From contig CAJMOF010000004.1 of the NCBI GenBank assembly GCA_905215065.1, forward strand, positions 62,001-126,000: a stretch of 64,000 nt of DNA, in the 5' to 3' direction. Position numbers and translations under genes: made by a program. Shown here piece after piece: positions 41,626 through 50,149 of this stretch; the first letter of the stretch is position 1; each line of letters starts with the position of its first letter. The notes under the pieces were generated by a model that was given only the letters and a program-made list of their open reading frames with translations, did not search any database and was not told the origin of the DNA. This DNA comes from an uncultured bacterium. Its GTDB lineage: Bacteria > Actinomycetota > Coriobacteriia > Coriobacteriales > Coriobacteriaceae.

Positions 41626-41946
41626 ATGCGCGACGTAGCCGAAAGCGACTGGAAGCTATTTAAGAAAATGCTTCCTCAATGGCAAGAACGTTATATGGAA
41701 AAGCTCATCGCCCAGTACGTTGAGATGCTGAACGGCGACAGCGAAGCGTCCAGTAGATTTTGGACACTAGAAGAGCGCCTCAATAGAGACAAGCTGTCCT
41801 CAGGCGTAATTGCAAACGACATTCGCCGCAGCACAATGCACCGCGAGATAGCCAATTTGCTTATCGACAGCGTGATCACCCTTGACGACCTTGACGGTTT
41901 TACCGAGGACATTAAGAGCTATGCGCAACACTGGATTGGCCAGTAA
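41626..41946 (+). CDS. Conserved hypothetical cytoplasmic protein
   Basis: A 106-residue, mostly helical, charged protein (ESDWKLFKKMLPQWQERYME near the start; LLIDSVITLDDLDGFTEDIK near the end). It resembles a widespread small protein family of Firmicutes and gut Actinobacteria with no known function. The ATG at 41626 has GGAGGACAT upstream; the frame could start at 41584 but without a site. There is no signal or membrane segment. A terminator follows at 41981. Neighbours give no hint of function. Confidence 0.8.
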   Translation: MRDVAESDWKLFKKMLPQWQERYMEKLIAQYVEMLNGDSEASSRFWTLEERLNRDKLSSGVIANDIRRSTMHREIANLLIDSVITLDDLDGFTEDIKSYAQHWIGQ

Positions 41947-41980
41947 GAGCACTGAACGACAGACATCCCCAGCAAAACGG

Positions 41981-42020
41981 GGCGAACGCCGGGCCACCTA
42001 ATGGTTGTCCGGCGTTCGCC
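41981..42020 (+). terminator. Hairpin after the 41626 gene
   Basis: GGCGAACGCCGG (41981-41992) and CCGGCGTTCGCC (42009-42020) form a perfect 12-base stem. Confidence 0.7.
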
Positions 42021-42027
42021 CAGATAA

Positions 42028-42064
42028 AACCTGCCAAAATAAACCTGTCCCTTTTTGGCAGGTT
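42028..42064 (-). terminator. CCTGTCCC-loop hairpin overlapping the exporter permease stop codon
   Basis: AACCTGCCAAAA (42028-42039) and TTTTGGCAGGTT (42053-42064) form a 12-base stem with loop TAAACCTGTCCCT. It overlaps the stop codon at 42063-42065. On the minus strand the stem is followed by TTATC, a weak T tail. Confidence 0.8.
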
Positions 42065-44828
42065 ACTCGGCGCTCTTGAGGGCGCCGACCATGTCGATCT
42101 TGTTGAGCGTTCGGTTGGTGGCGAGGTTGACGATGATCGTAAAGCCAAAGGAAAGCACCACGGCAAGCGCGTAGCTCAGCGGCTCGACTTCGACGTCAAA
42201 GTACAGCGACGGCATCTGCAGGATGTACGTAAAGCTCTCGGCAAGCAGGCCACCCAGCGGCACGCCCAGCGCGGCGCCAATCGCCGTGAGGATCAGCGTC
42301 TCCTTGTTAACGTAGTGGTGTACCTCACCACGACGGAAGCCCAGCACCTTGATAGTCGCCAGCTCGCGTTCGCGCTCCGAGATGTTGGTGTTAGACAACG
42401 TGAATACCACCACAAACGACAGGCACGCCGCCATAAAGGTCACAAGCACCACGACCGAATTGATAATCGTAAAGTTTGCCTCATAGTTTTCCCAATGCTC
42501 GGCGGTACTCGACAGCGTAATCCAACCATCGCTCTTAAGACGGTTGGTAAACGCAATCTGATCGGCCGACGAACCCTTAAGCAGCGCAAGGATGCCGTTG
42601 AGGCGCGCGCTTCGACCGAATGCGCGCTCATAGGTGCTCTGCGTCATGTAAAGCGTGTTGCCCAGATAGTTGAGCGAAATGTCGCTGACCTTGACCTTGG
42701 CAACATTGAGCGACGAATCCTGGACGTGTGCCGTATCGCCCGGCTTGATCCCCAGCACCAGCTGAGAGCTCTTGCTCAAATACACATCTCCGCCACGCAG
42801 GGCGAGCAGTTCTTTGGACTCGTCCTCGAGACACACGTAGTCGTCCAGGTCGTTCGCGCGGTCATCGGGCACCACGATCAGTTGCACGGTCTCGCTCTTG
42901 CCGCCAAATGTAAAGGTGACGTTGTCGGTCATAATCGGCAGCGTCGAAGTCACGGTCACGTCGGAATCCTTGGCTGCGCTTCGCTCGTCGAGCGCCGCGC
43001 ACGTCTGCGAAAAATCGTCGGGATTGGCGACCGCCAGCAGGTCGTAGCGCGTGATATGCCCGTACTGCTTGGGCGAAAGCGCCACCGACGTATCGCGGAT
43101 GCCCATACCGCAGATCACGAGCGCCGTGCAGCCAGCGATACCGAAGATGGTCATAAAGGCGCGCTTTTTGTAGCGGAACAGGTTGCGTGCAGCGACCTTG
43201 TTCAAAAAGCCCATGCGGTGCCAGATAAAGCCAATGCGCTCGAGCAGAATGCGCGAGCCGGCGCGCGGAGCCTTGGGGCGCATGAGCGAGGCAGGGGTCT
43301 CGGCCATCTCGTGACGGCAGGCGATAATCGTGGCTCCCACCACGCCCACGGCAAACAGCGCCACCGAAACGATCGAGGACACGATGTCGTACGAAAGCAG
43401 CATCTGGGGCAGCGAGTACATGTCGTCGAACACCGTAAACAAGAACAGCGGCAGACCCACAAATCCGATGATATTGCCAAGCACGCCACCGATCAGACAC
43501 GCCCACAGCGAGTAGTCCACGTATTTGGACAGGATGCGTCCGCGCGAATAGCCGAGTGCTTTGTACAGGCCAATAAGCGTGCGCTCCTCTTCGACCATGC
43601 GCGTGGCGGTGGTGAGGCTGATGAGCACGGCGACGATAAAGAAGATAAACGGGAACACGGTGGCGATGGCCTCGATCGAAGAACTGTCGCTCTCGACGCT
43701 CGAGTAGCTTGCGATGTTACCGCGGTCCTGGATGTACCAAGTGCATTCGCCCAGATTGGAAAGCTCGGCGCGGGCATCGGCGAATTGCTGATCGGCGGCG
43801 GCGCGGCGCTGGTCCAACTCGGCCTGAGCTTGGACGCGTTCCTCACTGCCCTCGGCCATGCGATTAATGTTGTCCTGCTCGATCCCAAAGACCATATTCG
43901 CCTGACGCTCAGCCGCGTCCAAGCTCGCCGGTGTGTCGACCGTCAGCTCCTGGGCGCGCGCCTTCTCACGCTCCTCGCGGATCTTCTCGATATTGCCCTT
44001 GACCTCATTGATCTTTGCCGAGTAGGCATCCGAATAGGAGTTGAGGCTCTTGGCTCCCTCGACGACCACGTGGACAGCGGAGTAGGAAGAAGATGTCGCG
44101 GCATCCTCGCTCACGTAGAACTTGTAGTCCGCAGTCGAAGCAGCGCGAAAGGCGTTGACGGTCGAGTCGGAGCTCACGTCGGTAGGATCGAGAACCTCGG
44201 CCGTGATGGTGTAGTCCCCATCGGCAAACTGGTCCTTGGCGCTTTGGTTCGACGAGCTCGCATCGTTGGCGGCAAAGCTCACCGTATCGCCGATTTTCTT
44301 GCCCGAAGCCTTCAAAAAACGTGAGGTCACTGCCACTTCGCCCGAAGTCTCGGGCAGCTCGCCGCGTACTAGCACCGGTTGGTCAATATTCTCTTTGGAA
44401 AGGCTCTGCACGACCACGCGCTCGCGCGTTGTACCCACGGCGGTGTAGGCGGTCTCGGTGTAGATGCCCTCGGCCGTCTCGACGCCATCGACCTCTTGAA
44501 TGGCAGCAAGATCGTCATCGGTCAGACCATAGGTCGACTGCACGTTGATGTCATAGACATTCTGCTGGTCAAAATAGGCGTCGACCGAATCACACAGGTC
44601 CTCGCAGCCCGCCTTAAGGCCGCACATCACGCTCACGCCAAGCGCGGTGATCACAACGATAGACAAGAAGCGTTTGAGGCTGCCGCGAATCGTGCGGTAG
44701 ATGCCACGGCGAAAAACCGTCGGCACCATATCGTTTGAGCTTTGGGCGGTGCGGTAGGTCGTAAAAGCCTGCTCGCGCTCCGTGTTCTGCGCGTCGCGGC
44801 GCTGGCTGTTTTGGCGGTCCTGGTCCAT
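42063..44828 (-). CDS. FtsX-like ABC permease (MacB/LolC type)
   Basis: A 921-residue permease with an N-terminal helix (FLSIVVITALGVSVMCGL, near residues 54-71) and a large outer domain. A coiled-coil stretch of about 80 residues follows, rich in E/R/A (for example KIREEREKARAQELTV). Two FtsX modules each have three to four helices, near residues 385-520 and 785-915. The layout matches the large Gram-positive FtsX/MacB-like permeases used for lipoprotein or peptide export. I start at the ATG at 44828, five bases after the ATPase stop codon. The coiled coil suggests a protein partner or substrate at the surface. Confidence 0.9.
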   Translation of the reverse strand: MDQDRQNSQRRDAQNTEREQAFTTYRTAQSSNDMVPTVFRRGIYRTIRGSLKRFLSIVVITALGVSVMCGLKAGCEDLCDSVDAYFDQQNVYDINVQSTYGLTDDDLAAIQEVDGVETAEGIYTETAYTAVGTTRERVVVQSLSKENIDQPVLVRGELPETSGEVAVTSRFLKASGKKIGDTVSFAANDASSSNQSAKDQFADGDYTITAEVLDPTDVSSDSTVNAFRAASTADYKFYVSEDAATSSSYSAVHVVVEGAKSLNSYSDAYSAKINEVKGNIEKIREEREKARAQELTVDTPASLDAAERQANMVFGIEQDNINRMAEGSEERVQAQAELDQRRAAADQQFADARAELSNLGECTWYIQDRGNIASYSSVESDSSSIEAIATVFPFIFFIVAVLISLTTATRMVEEERTLIGLYKALGYSRGRILSKYVDYSLWACLIGGVLGNIIGFVGLPLFLFTVFDDMYSLPQMLLSYDIVSSIVSVALFAVGVVGATIIACRHEMAETPASLMRPKAPRAGSRILLERIGFIWHRMGFLNKVAARNLFRYKKRAFMTIFGIAGCTALVICGMGIRDTSVALSPKQYGHITRYDLLAVANPDDFSQTCAALDERSAAKDSDVTVTSTLPIMTDNVTFTFGGKSETVQLIVVPDDRANDLDDYVCLEDESKELLALRGGDVYLSKSSQLVLGIKPGDTAHVQDSSLNVAKVKVSDISLNYLGNTLYMTQSTYERAFGRSARLNGILALLKGSSADQIAFTNRLKSDGWITLSSTAEHWENYEANFTIINSVVVLVTFMAACLSFVVVFTLSNTNISERERELATIKVLGFRRGEVHHYVNKETLILTAIGAALGVPLGGLLAESFTYILQMPSLYFDVEVEPLSYALAVVLSFGFTIIVNLATNRTLNKIDMVGALKSAE

Positions 44829-44833
44829 GGGCG

Positions 44834-45535
44834 CTACCACTCGATCGTCTCGATAGGCACGGGATTTTGCTGGACCGTCTCGCTCTCCACGCGGCCGCTC
44901 TTAAAGCGGATCAGGCGATCGGCCATGGGCGCCAGCGCAGAGTTGTGGGTGATGATGATGACCGTAATGCCTTGCTTGCGGCAAGTGTCCTGTAGCAGCT
45001 GCAAGATCTGCTTGCCGGTTTTGTAGTCGAGTGCACCCGTAGGCTCGTCGCACAAAAGCAGCTTGGGGTTCTTAGCCAGCGCGCGGGCGATGGATACGCG
45101 CTGCTGCTCGCCGCCCGAAAGCTGCGCCGGAAAGTTAGCGAGGCGGTCGCCCAGGCCAACCTGGCGAAGCGTTTGCTCGGCATCGAGCGAATCGGGGCAG
45201 ATCTGCGCCGCGAGTTCGACGTTCTCAAGCGCCGTCAGGTTGGGGACCAGATTGTAGAACTGAAAGACAAAGCCGACGTCAGCGCGACGGTATTCCACAA
45301 GCTGAGCCTCGTTGGCAGAGCTCACGTCACGCCCGTCCACCGTCACGGTGCCAGAAGTTGCCGTGTCCATGCCGCCCAGAATGTTGAGGGCCGTGGTCTT
45401 GCCGGCACCCGAAGCACCCAAAATGATGGCGAGCTCGCCGCGCTCGACCGTAAAGCTCGCGCCGTCGAGCGCGTGGATGCGGGCATCGCCCTCGCCGTAT
45501 GCCTTGATGACGTCTTTGAATTCGATATAGGCCAT
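44834..45535 (-). CDS. ABC transporter ATP-binding protein (LolD/MacB type)
   Basis: A 233-residue ATPase with Walker A GASGAGKTT near residues 35-43, VGFVFQFYNLVPNLTALENVE, signature LSGGEQQRV and Walker B LLLCDEPTGALD, all typical of the MacB/LolD/FtsE branch. It is the first gene of a two-gene exporter; the permease starts right after it. The ribosome site before 45535 is weak (GGGAATTAATCG). A reverse-oriented CCTGTCCC-type repeat lies 50 bases upstream. Confidence 0.93.
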   Translation of the reverse strand: MAYIEFKDVIKAYGEGDARIHALDGASFTVERGELAIILGASGAGKTTALNILGGMDTATSGTVTVDGRDVSSANEAQLVEYRRADVGFVFQFYNLVPNLTALENVELAAQICPDSLDAEQTLRQVGLGDRLANFPAQLSGGEQQRVSIARALAKNPKLLLCDEPTGALDYKTGKQILQLLQDTCRKQGITVIIITHNSALAPMADRLIRFKSGRVESETVQQNPVPIETIEW

Positions 45536-45584
45536 CGATTAATTCCCATCTGGTCGGATAACTCTTTAGTATTACCCATTTCCC

Positions 45585-45619
45585 ACCTACCAAAAAGGGA
45601 CAGGTTTATTTTGGCAGGT
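45585..45619. repeat. CCTGTCCC-type hairpin, reverse orientation
   Basis: ACCTACCAAAA...TTTTGGCAGGT around AGGGACAGGTTTA; the arms have one mismatch. It sits between divergent genes, so unlike the other copies it is not a terminator for an adjacent gene. Confidence 0.75.
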
Positions 45620-45736
45620 TTTATATGGGGAAACGGCAGCTATAGATAGGGCGCCGGGGAGGCCGAGAAATCATCAACGGGGTCAGGCCGACCGCCAAAC
45701 ACAACGCACGCATCTCAATCTGTCAGCCAAATCATT

Positions 45737-45750
45737 CGAACAGTTGTTCG
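45737..45750 (+). promoter_or_regulatory. Exact SOS-box (LexA) match upstream of the GyrI-like gene
   Basis: CGAACAGTTGTTCG fits the CGAAC-N4-GTTCG consensus of Gram-positive LexA sites without mismatch. It lies 57 bases ahead of the GyrI-like start, just upstream of a TATGAT -10 candidate (45755-45760). Confidence 0.6.
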
Positions 45751-45806
45751 TTTCTATGATATGATTCAACTATCTAAGCAGGCCAATACGCAGAAAGGCG
45801 GCCAAC

Positions 45807-46445
45807 ATGGCGTTCGACTTTAAGAAGGAATGCAAGGAGCTCTACAAACCTGCAAGCAAGCCGAGTATCGTAACTGTCCCGCCTATGAGCTACGTTGCCG
45901 TTCGCGGAAAGGGTGACCCAAATACCGAAGGTGGCGAGTATCAAAACGCCCTGCCGCTACTTTACGGCATCGCCTATACCGTCAAGATGTCGAAGAAAGG
46001 CTCAAGGAGTATCGAGGGCTATTTCGACTTTGTGGTACCGCCGCTCGAGGGTTTCTGGTGGCAAGAGTCCCCGAGCGGCGACATCGATTATGTACGCAAG
46101 GACAATTTCAACTTTATCTCGTGCATCCGCCTGCCCGATTTCGTCACCCGAGATGACTTTGGCTGGGCAGTCGCGGAAGCCACGACCAAAAAGAAACTGG
46201 ACTTTTCCGCCGTCGAACTGCTTAAAGTTGACGAGGGTCTCTGCGTTCAATGCATGCACACCGGGCCCTACGACAACGAACCGGCGACCGTAGACGCTAT
46301 GCATGAATACACGACCGAGCTGGGCTATGTTCCCGACTTCTCAGACACCCGTTTACATCACGAAATCTATCTCTCCGATCCACGCAAATGCGCACCGGAG
46401 AAACTTAAGACCGTGGTTCGTCATCCTATCAAGCGCGCTGAATAG
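45807..46445 (+). CDS. GyrI-like small-molecule-binding domain protein
   Basis: A 212-residue protein of the GyrI-like (SHS2, COG4832) family: SIVTVPPMSYVAVRGKGDPN near residues 19-38, GYFDFVVPPLEGFWW and VQCMHTGPYDNEPATVDAMH are typical. The family binds hydrophobic small molecules; E. coli GyrI/SbmC also shields DNA gyrase. No DNA-binding domain is present, so it is a stand-alone binder. An AAAGGCGGCC site precedes the ATG. The SOS-box match in its promoter parallels E. coli sbmC, which LexA controls, so a role in toxin or DNA damage resistance is plausible but inferred. Confidence 0.85.
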   Translation: MAFDFKKECKELYKPASKPSIVTVPPMSYVAVRGKGDPNTEGGEYQNALPLLYGIAYTVKMSKKGSRSIEGYFDFVVPPLEGFWWQESPSGDIDYVRKDNFNFISCIRLPDFVTRDDFGWAVAEATTKKKLDFSAVELLKVDEGLCVQCMHTGPYDNEPATVDAMHEYTTELGYVPDFSDTRLHHEIYLSDPRKCAPEKLKTVVRHPIKRAE

Positions 46446-46518
46446 CGTGGGGCGTCATTTCACGCGCTAGGTTTTAAGCCGGCCAACCAGCCGCCTCCTA
46501 GGCCGTCCGGTAATTATC

Positions 46519-46600
46519 TTGACGCGGCCCGTCGCATCTTATAAGTTTGTTTTGCTAAAGCTGGAAAGCCTCTCAACGATGCGCAACTCCAGCTCTTTTT
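46519..46600 (+). promoter_or_regulatory. Promoter and leader hairpin (possible attenuator) of the CLC gene
   Basis: TTGACG (46519-46524), a 17-base spacer and TAAGTT (46542-46547) form a promoter. The leader then folds AGCTGGA (46559-46565) against TCCAGCT (46588-46594), followed by CTTTTTC, an intrinsic-terminator-like structure 16 bases before the start codon. I do not see the conserved core of a fluoride riboswitch. Confidence 0.5.
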
Positions 46601-46615
46601 CTATCAAGAGAGCAA

Positions 46616-47875
46616 GTGTCGAAAAGCAAAATGTCAGAAAGCAGCGCTTCGAGCAGAATCAAACGCCTGGTCAACACCTATAGCGGTCTCGTGCTCATGG
46701 GCGCCGTCGGAATCCCTATCGGCGTTATCGTTGGCGCCATCTGTGCCCTTTTTGGTCGTGTGCTCCTGGCAATCGGCGCCTTCCGTGACAAGCACATCGT
46801 ACTGCTCCTTCCCTTCCTCGCCCTCATGGGCTTGGCCATCGTATTTGCCTACCTCACCTGGGGCAAAGGCACCGATCGGGGCATGAGCTTAGTATTCGAC
46901 GTAGGTCACGGACGCGAGGACGCCATCTCCCCGCGTCTGGTGCCGCTCATTATGCTGAGCACGTGGGCCACGCATCTCTTTGGCGGCAGCGCGGGACGCG
47001 AAGGCGTAGCCGTGCAGATCGGCGCAACCGTCTCGCATTGGATCGGCCGACGTCTACCTTTCCGAGAACCCGGCAACACGTTTTTGCTTATCGGCATGGC
47101 CGCCGGCTTTGCCGGACTCTTCCGAACGCCCCTCGCCGCCACGGTCTTTGCGATCGAAGTACTGGTCGCAGGACGCATGGAATACCGCGCGCTGTTTCCC
47201 GCGCTTACAGCCTCGCTCGCCGCAAGCATGACCTCCGGCGCTCTGGGGCTCGAGAAGTTTGAGGTCGCCGTTACCGCCTCGTATGCGCTCGACCTCCCCG
47301 GTCTTGGACGACTGGCGTTGTTGGGTATCGCGTTTGGTATGGTAGGTGGAGCTTTTGCCTGGTGCCTTGCCCATGCCAAGACCCTTGCAGCGCGGCTGCT
47401 CCCCAGCCCTTACATACGCGTTGCCGTTATGGGCCTTGCGCTGTCGGCGATTCTGTTCGCGCTGTGGCAGGGGCGATACTGCGGCCTTGGCACCAACCTG
47501 ATATCCGCGGCACTGGGTGACAACGGTGAGGCGTCGATCATGCCTTGGGACTGGGCGCTCAAATTCGTACTCACCATCGCCACGCTTGCCGCAGGATATC
47601 AGGGTGGCGAGGTGACGCCGCTGTTCTCCATCGGAGCCAGCCTGGGTGTCGTACTCGCCGGGATTCTCGGCATGCCCGTCGAGCTCTGCGCCGCGCTGGG
47701 ATACGCCGCCGTCTTTGGCAGCGCCACCAATACGCTGCTCGCGCCCATCTTTATTGGCTGCGAGGTCTTTGGCTTTAGCAGTCTGCCGACGTTCTTTATT
47801 GTCTGCGTCGTGGCCTACCTGTTCAACATGGATAAGTCGATCTATGCGCTGCAGGAGCACAGCCGCACCCGATAA
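46616..47875 (+). CDS. CLC-family anion channel/antiporter (fluoride-type likely)
   Basis: A 419-residue membrane protein of the CLC family with about ten to twelve helices. The gating-glutamate motif is GGSAGREGVAVQIG near residues 123-136, and GGEVTPLFSIGASLG near 331 replaces the GGIFAP of chloride antiporters. GREGxxVQ with GGEVTPLF is the pattern I associate with CLC-F fluoride/proton antiporters, so fluoride efflux is the best guess. The start is GTG at 46616 or ATG at 46631. Its leader has a terminator-like hairpin. Confidence 0.85.
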   Translation: MSKSKMSESSASSRIKRLVNTYSGLVLMGAVGIPIGVIVGAICALFGRVLLAIGAFRDKHIVLLLPFLALMGLAIVFAYLTWGKGTDRGMSLVFDVGHGREDAISPRLVPLIMLSTWATHLFGGSAGREGVAVQIGATVSHWIGRRLPFREPGNTFLLIGMAAGFAGLFRTPLAATVFAIEVLVAGRMEYRALFPALTASLAASMTSGALGLEKFEVAVTASYALDLPGLGRLALLGIAFGMVGGAFAWCLAHAKTLAARLLPSPYIRVAVMGLALSAILFALWQGRYCGLGTNLISAALGDNGEASIMPWDWALKFVLTIATLAAGYQGGEVTPLFSIGASLGVVLAGILGMPVELCAALGYAAVFGSATNTLLAPIFIGCEVFGFSSLPTFFIVCVVAYLFNMDKSIYALQEHSRTR

Positions 47876-47944
47876 ACAGGGCGTTTGCCACCAAAAAACG
47901 CGCACGACAGGCCGGGCCCGCCGCGCGCGTCATCCTATACACGA

Positions 47945-48619
47945 TTAGTTATTGTTGTTGGTCATCGAAGCCACTGCTGCCGCAAGATTGGAAATGGGCA
48001 TTGTCTGCAGCCAGATGCGCCCCGGACCGGTGAGCACAGTGTTGAACACGCCTTCACCGCCAAACATGATGTTTTTGACGCCCTTGACCATCTGCGCGTC
48101 GATGCTCACCGTCTCCTCAAAGCCGGCCACGTTGCCGGTATCTACAATCATTTGCTGGCCAGCAGCAAGCTCGTACTCAACTAGGTCGCCGTCGATCTCG
48201 GCAAAGGCAATACCCGAGCCCGTGAGCTTTTGCATGATAAAACCCTCGCCGCCAAAGACGCCGGTCTTTGCCTTCTTGTTAAAGTGGATGCTCAGCTCAA
48301 CACCACTTTCCGCGGCAAGGAACGAACGCTTCTGCAAAATCCAGCTCTTACCAGGGCCAATCTCGATCGGTATAATGCGGCCGGGGAAGCAAGAGCCAAA
48401 CGCAATCATGCCATCGCCGTGCGCGGTCCAAATGTTTTGGAACAACGCCTCACCCGAAAAAGCCTTAGAGAACATCTTGCCTATACCACCGCCCGAGGTG
48501 GACATCTCCATGTTGGGGGTCATCCAGACCATGGCACCGCTTTCGGTGATCATGGATTCGCCGTCGCTAAGGTTGCACGTAACAACCGGGAAAGCCCCTC
48601 CGCCGATCTCGTACTGCAT
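47945..48619 (-). CDS. TIGR00266/AIM24 family protein
   Basis: A 224-residue all-beta protein of the AIM24/DUF124 family: SDGESMITESGAMVWMTPNM near residues 18-37, GGGIGKMFSKAFSGEALF, and FGGEGVFNTVLTGPGRIWLQ near the C-terminus are typical. The family forms a double-stranded beta helix and its biochemical role in bacteria is not settled. The ATG at 48619 has GAAAGGAG upstream. It is monocistronic, convergent with the CLC gene. The tail NNNN is encoded by a short AAC/AAT run. Confidence 0.9.
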   Translation of the reverse strand: MQYEIGGGAFPVVTCNLSDGESMITESGAMVWMTPNMEMSTSGGGIGKMFSKAFSGEALFQNIWTAHGDGMIAFGSCFPGRIIPIEIGPGKSWILQKRSFLAAESGVELSIHFNKKAKTGVFGGEGFIMQKLTGSGIAFAEIDGDLVEYELAAGQQMIVDTGNVAGFEETVSIDAQMVKGVKNIMFGGEGVFNTVLTGPGRIWLQTMPISNLAAAVASMTNNNN

Positions 48620-48749
48620 GACCGTCTCCTTTCCTTCGGGAGCCGAACAACGATGTCCATATTTTAGCAGTTAGAGGTGCGTTTATTTGGGTCGGTGGCG
48701 TTCATGGCGCCGATCACCGCCAGCCTCCGCTGCCGTCTGCACAGATAAA

Positions 48750-48784
48750 ACCTGCCAAAATAAACCTGTCCCTTTTTGGCAGGT
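48750..48784 (-). terminator. CCTGTCCC-loop hairpin at the end of the histidine kinase gene
   Basis: ACCTGCCAAAA and TTTTGGCAGGT form an 11-base stem with loop TAAACCTGTCCCT, ending one base before the stop codon at 48786. It is nearly identical to 42028-42064. Confidence 0.8.
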
Positions 48785-48785
48785 C

Positions 48786-50147
48786 TTAGAGGCGGACGGT
48801 GAAGGTGATCTGGTTACCGTGGCCGCAGACAGAAGCGCTCCCGCCATGGGCTTCGGCGATGGCACGCACCACGGATAGGCCCACGCCCGAGCCGCCCGTC
48901 TTGGAGCTGCGCGACACGTCCGCACGATAGAAGCGGTCGAACAATCGATCTAGGTCGCCTTCGGGCAGCTCGTCCACGGCGTTCGATACGACAAGCTCGG
49001 TGGCGCCCTTACCCTGAACGCGCGAAACGGCACGCAGGCTCAGCTCAATCACGCTGCCCTCGCTCGCATAGCGCGTGGCGTTGTCCAGAAGCAGCTCAAC
49101 CACCTGCGCCACCGCCGCAGCATCGGCATGGGCCCGCACGCCGCACGCAATCGACGTCGACAGACGCTTGCCGCGCGAAACCGCCACCGATTCAAACGGC
49201 GCCGCAGCCTTGTCCACGGCCTCCGAAAGATCGATCGATGTCATGGTAAAGCCCGCCGAGCCCTCGTCCATACGTGCCAAAAACACTAGACGTTCCGTGA
49301 GCGCCGTCAGCCGCGCAACCTGCTCGTGAATGCTCTGCGTCCACTCACTTTCGCCGCTCTCGATCTCTTGTACCTCATTGGCGGCGTCAATTACAGCCAG
49401 CGGCGTCTTGATCTCGTGGCTCGCATCGGTAATAAAGCGCTTTTGCTTGCTGTAGCTCTCGACCATCGGTCGAATCACCGCGCCCGAGGCACCCGCCACA
49501 ATTGCCAGCACCGCCAGCCAGCCAATGTAACTGATCGCCACGCTCGCGCTCAAAAACGAATGAAAGCTTGCAAGCTCGCGCGAGCAGTCCACGAACACAT
49601 AGGTGATCTCGTCGTCCTGGACGTCGGTCGTATAACGATAATTGCCAGAGAAGCCCGAGGTCCAGCCCTTGGCATGCAGCCTTGCGGCAATACTGGCGGC
49701 GCGCTTGGCACCAACCGCGGCAATGCGGGCCGTATTGACATCGGCAACCTGTCCGGCGTCAATCGTCACCGTAAAGTAGCGCGTGTCGAAGGGAGACTCC
49801 GCCGTCATGCCTTCGAAGTGTCTGATGCGAACGCCCGCTTGGCTATCGCCGGCATCCTTGCCATTAGCGGGCTCGGCTTTAGGCTCGTCCCCCCAATCGA
49901 TACCGTCCTTGCCCGCCAGAATATAGTCCAGGCGAGCGTCGGCCATCTTGCAGACATGCGAATAATTGACGATGTTGATGCCGGCGATGATGAGCGTGAG
50001 CACCACGGTCACGGCGCCCATGGCAACGAGGATAAACTTGCGACGCAGACGGCGGCCCAATACGTCAACAGAATTAGCCCGCCCCTTACTACTCGAGGCG
50101 GCGTGAAACCACTCCGTCATGCGCTTGCACCACGCGCTCGCGCTCAC
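48786..50147 (-). CDS. Two-component sensor histidine kinase
   Basis: A 453-residue membrane kinase. The first helix (residues 37-62, FILVAMGAVTVVLTLIIAGI) and the second (about 205-228) enclose an outer sensor domain of about 140 residues. The phospho-accepting His is in TDASHEIKTPLAV near residue 243. The ATPase domain has LLLDNATRYA (N box), FDRFYRADVSRSSKTGGSG (F/G1) and VGLSVVRAIAEAHGG (G2). It starts with GTG at 50147, just after the response regulator stop. The stimulus is unknown. Confidence 0.93.
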   Translation of the reverse strand: MSASAWCKRMTEWFHAASSSKGRANSVDVLGRRLRRKFILVAMGAVTVVLTLIIAGINIVNYSHVCKMADARLDYILAGKDGIDWGDEPKAEPANGKDAGDSQAGVRIRHFEGMTAESPFDTRYFTVTIDAGQVADVNTARIAAVGAKRAASIAARLHAKGWTSGFSGNYRYTTDVQDDEITYVFVDCSRELASFHSFLSASVAISYIGWLAVLAIVAGASGAVIRPMVESYSKQKRFITDASHEIKTPLAVIDAANEVQEIESGESEWTQSIHEQVARLTALTERLVFLARMDEGSAGFTMTSIDLSEAVDKAAAPFESVAVSRGKRLSTSIACGVRAHADAAAVAQVVELLLDNATRYASEGSVIELSLRAVSRVQGKGATELVVSNAVDELPEGDLDRLFDRFYRADVSRSSKTGGSGVGLSVVRAIAEAHGGSASVCGHGNQITFTVRL

Positions 50148-50149
50148 GC

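Noticed and set aside
42315..44324. 669-codon plus-strand open frame
   Set aside because: Shadow of the FtsX-like permease gene, compositionally biased.
46548..46615. Fluoride riboswitch
   Set aside because: I could not find the conserved core motifs; only a simple terminator-like hairpin is visible.
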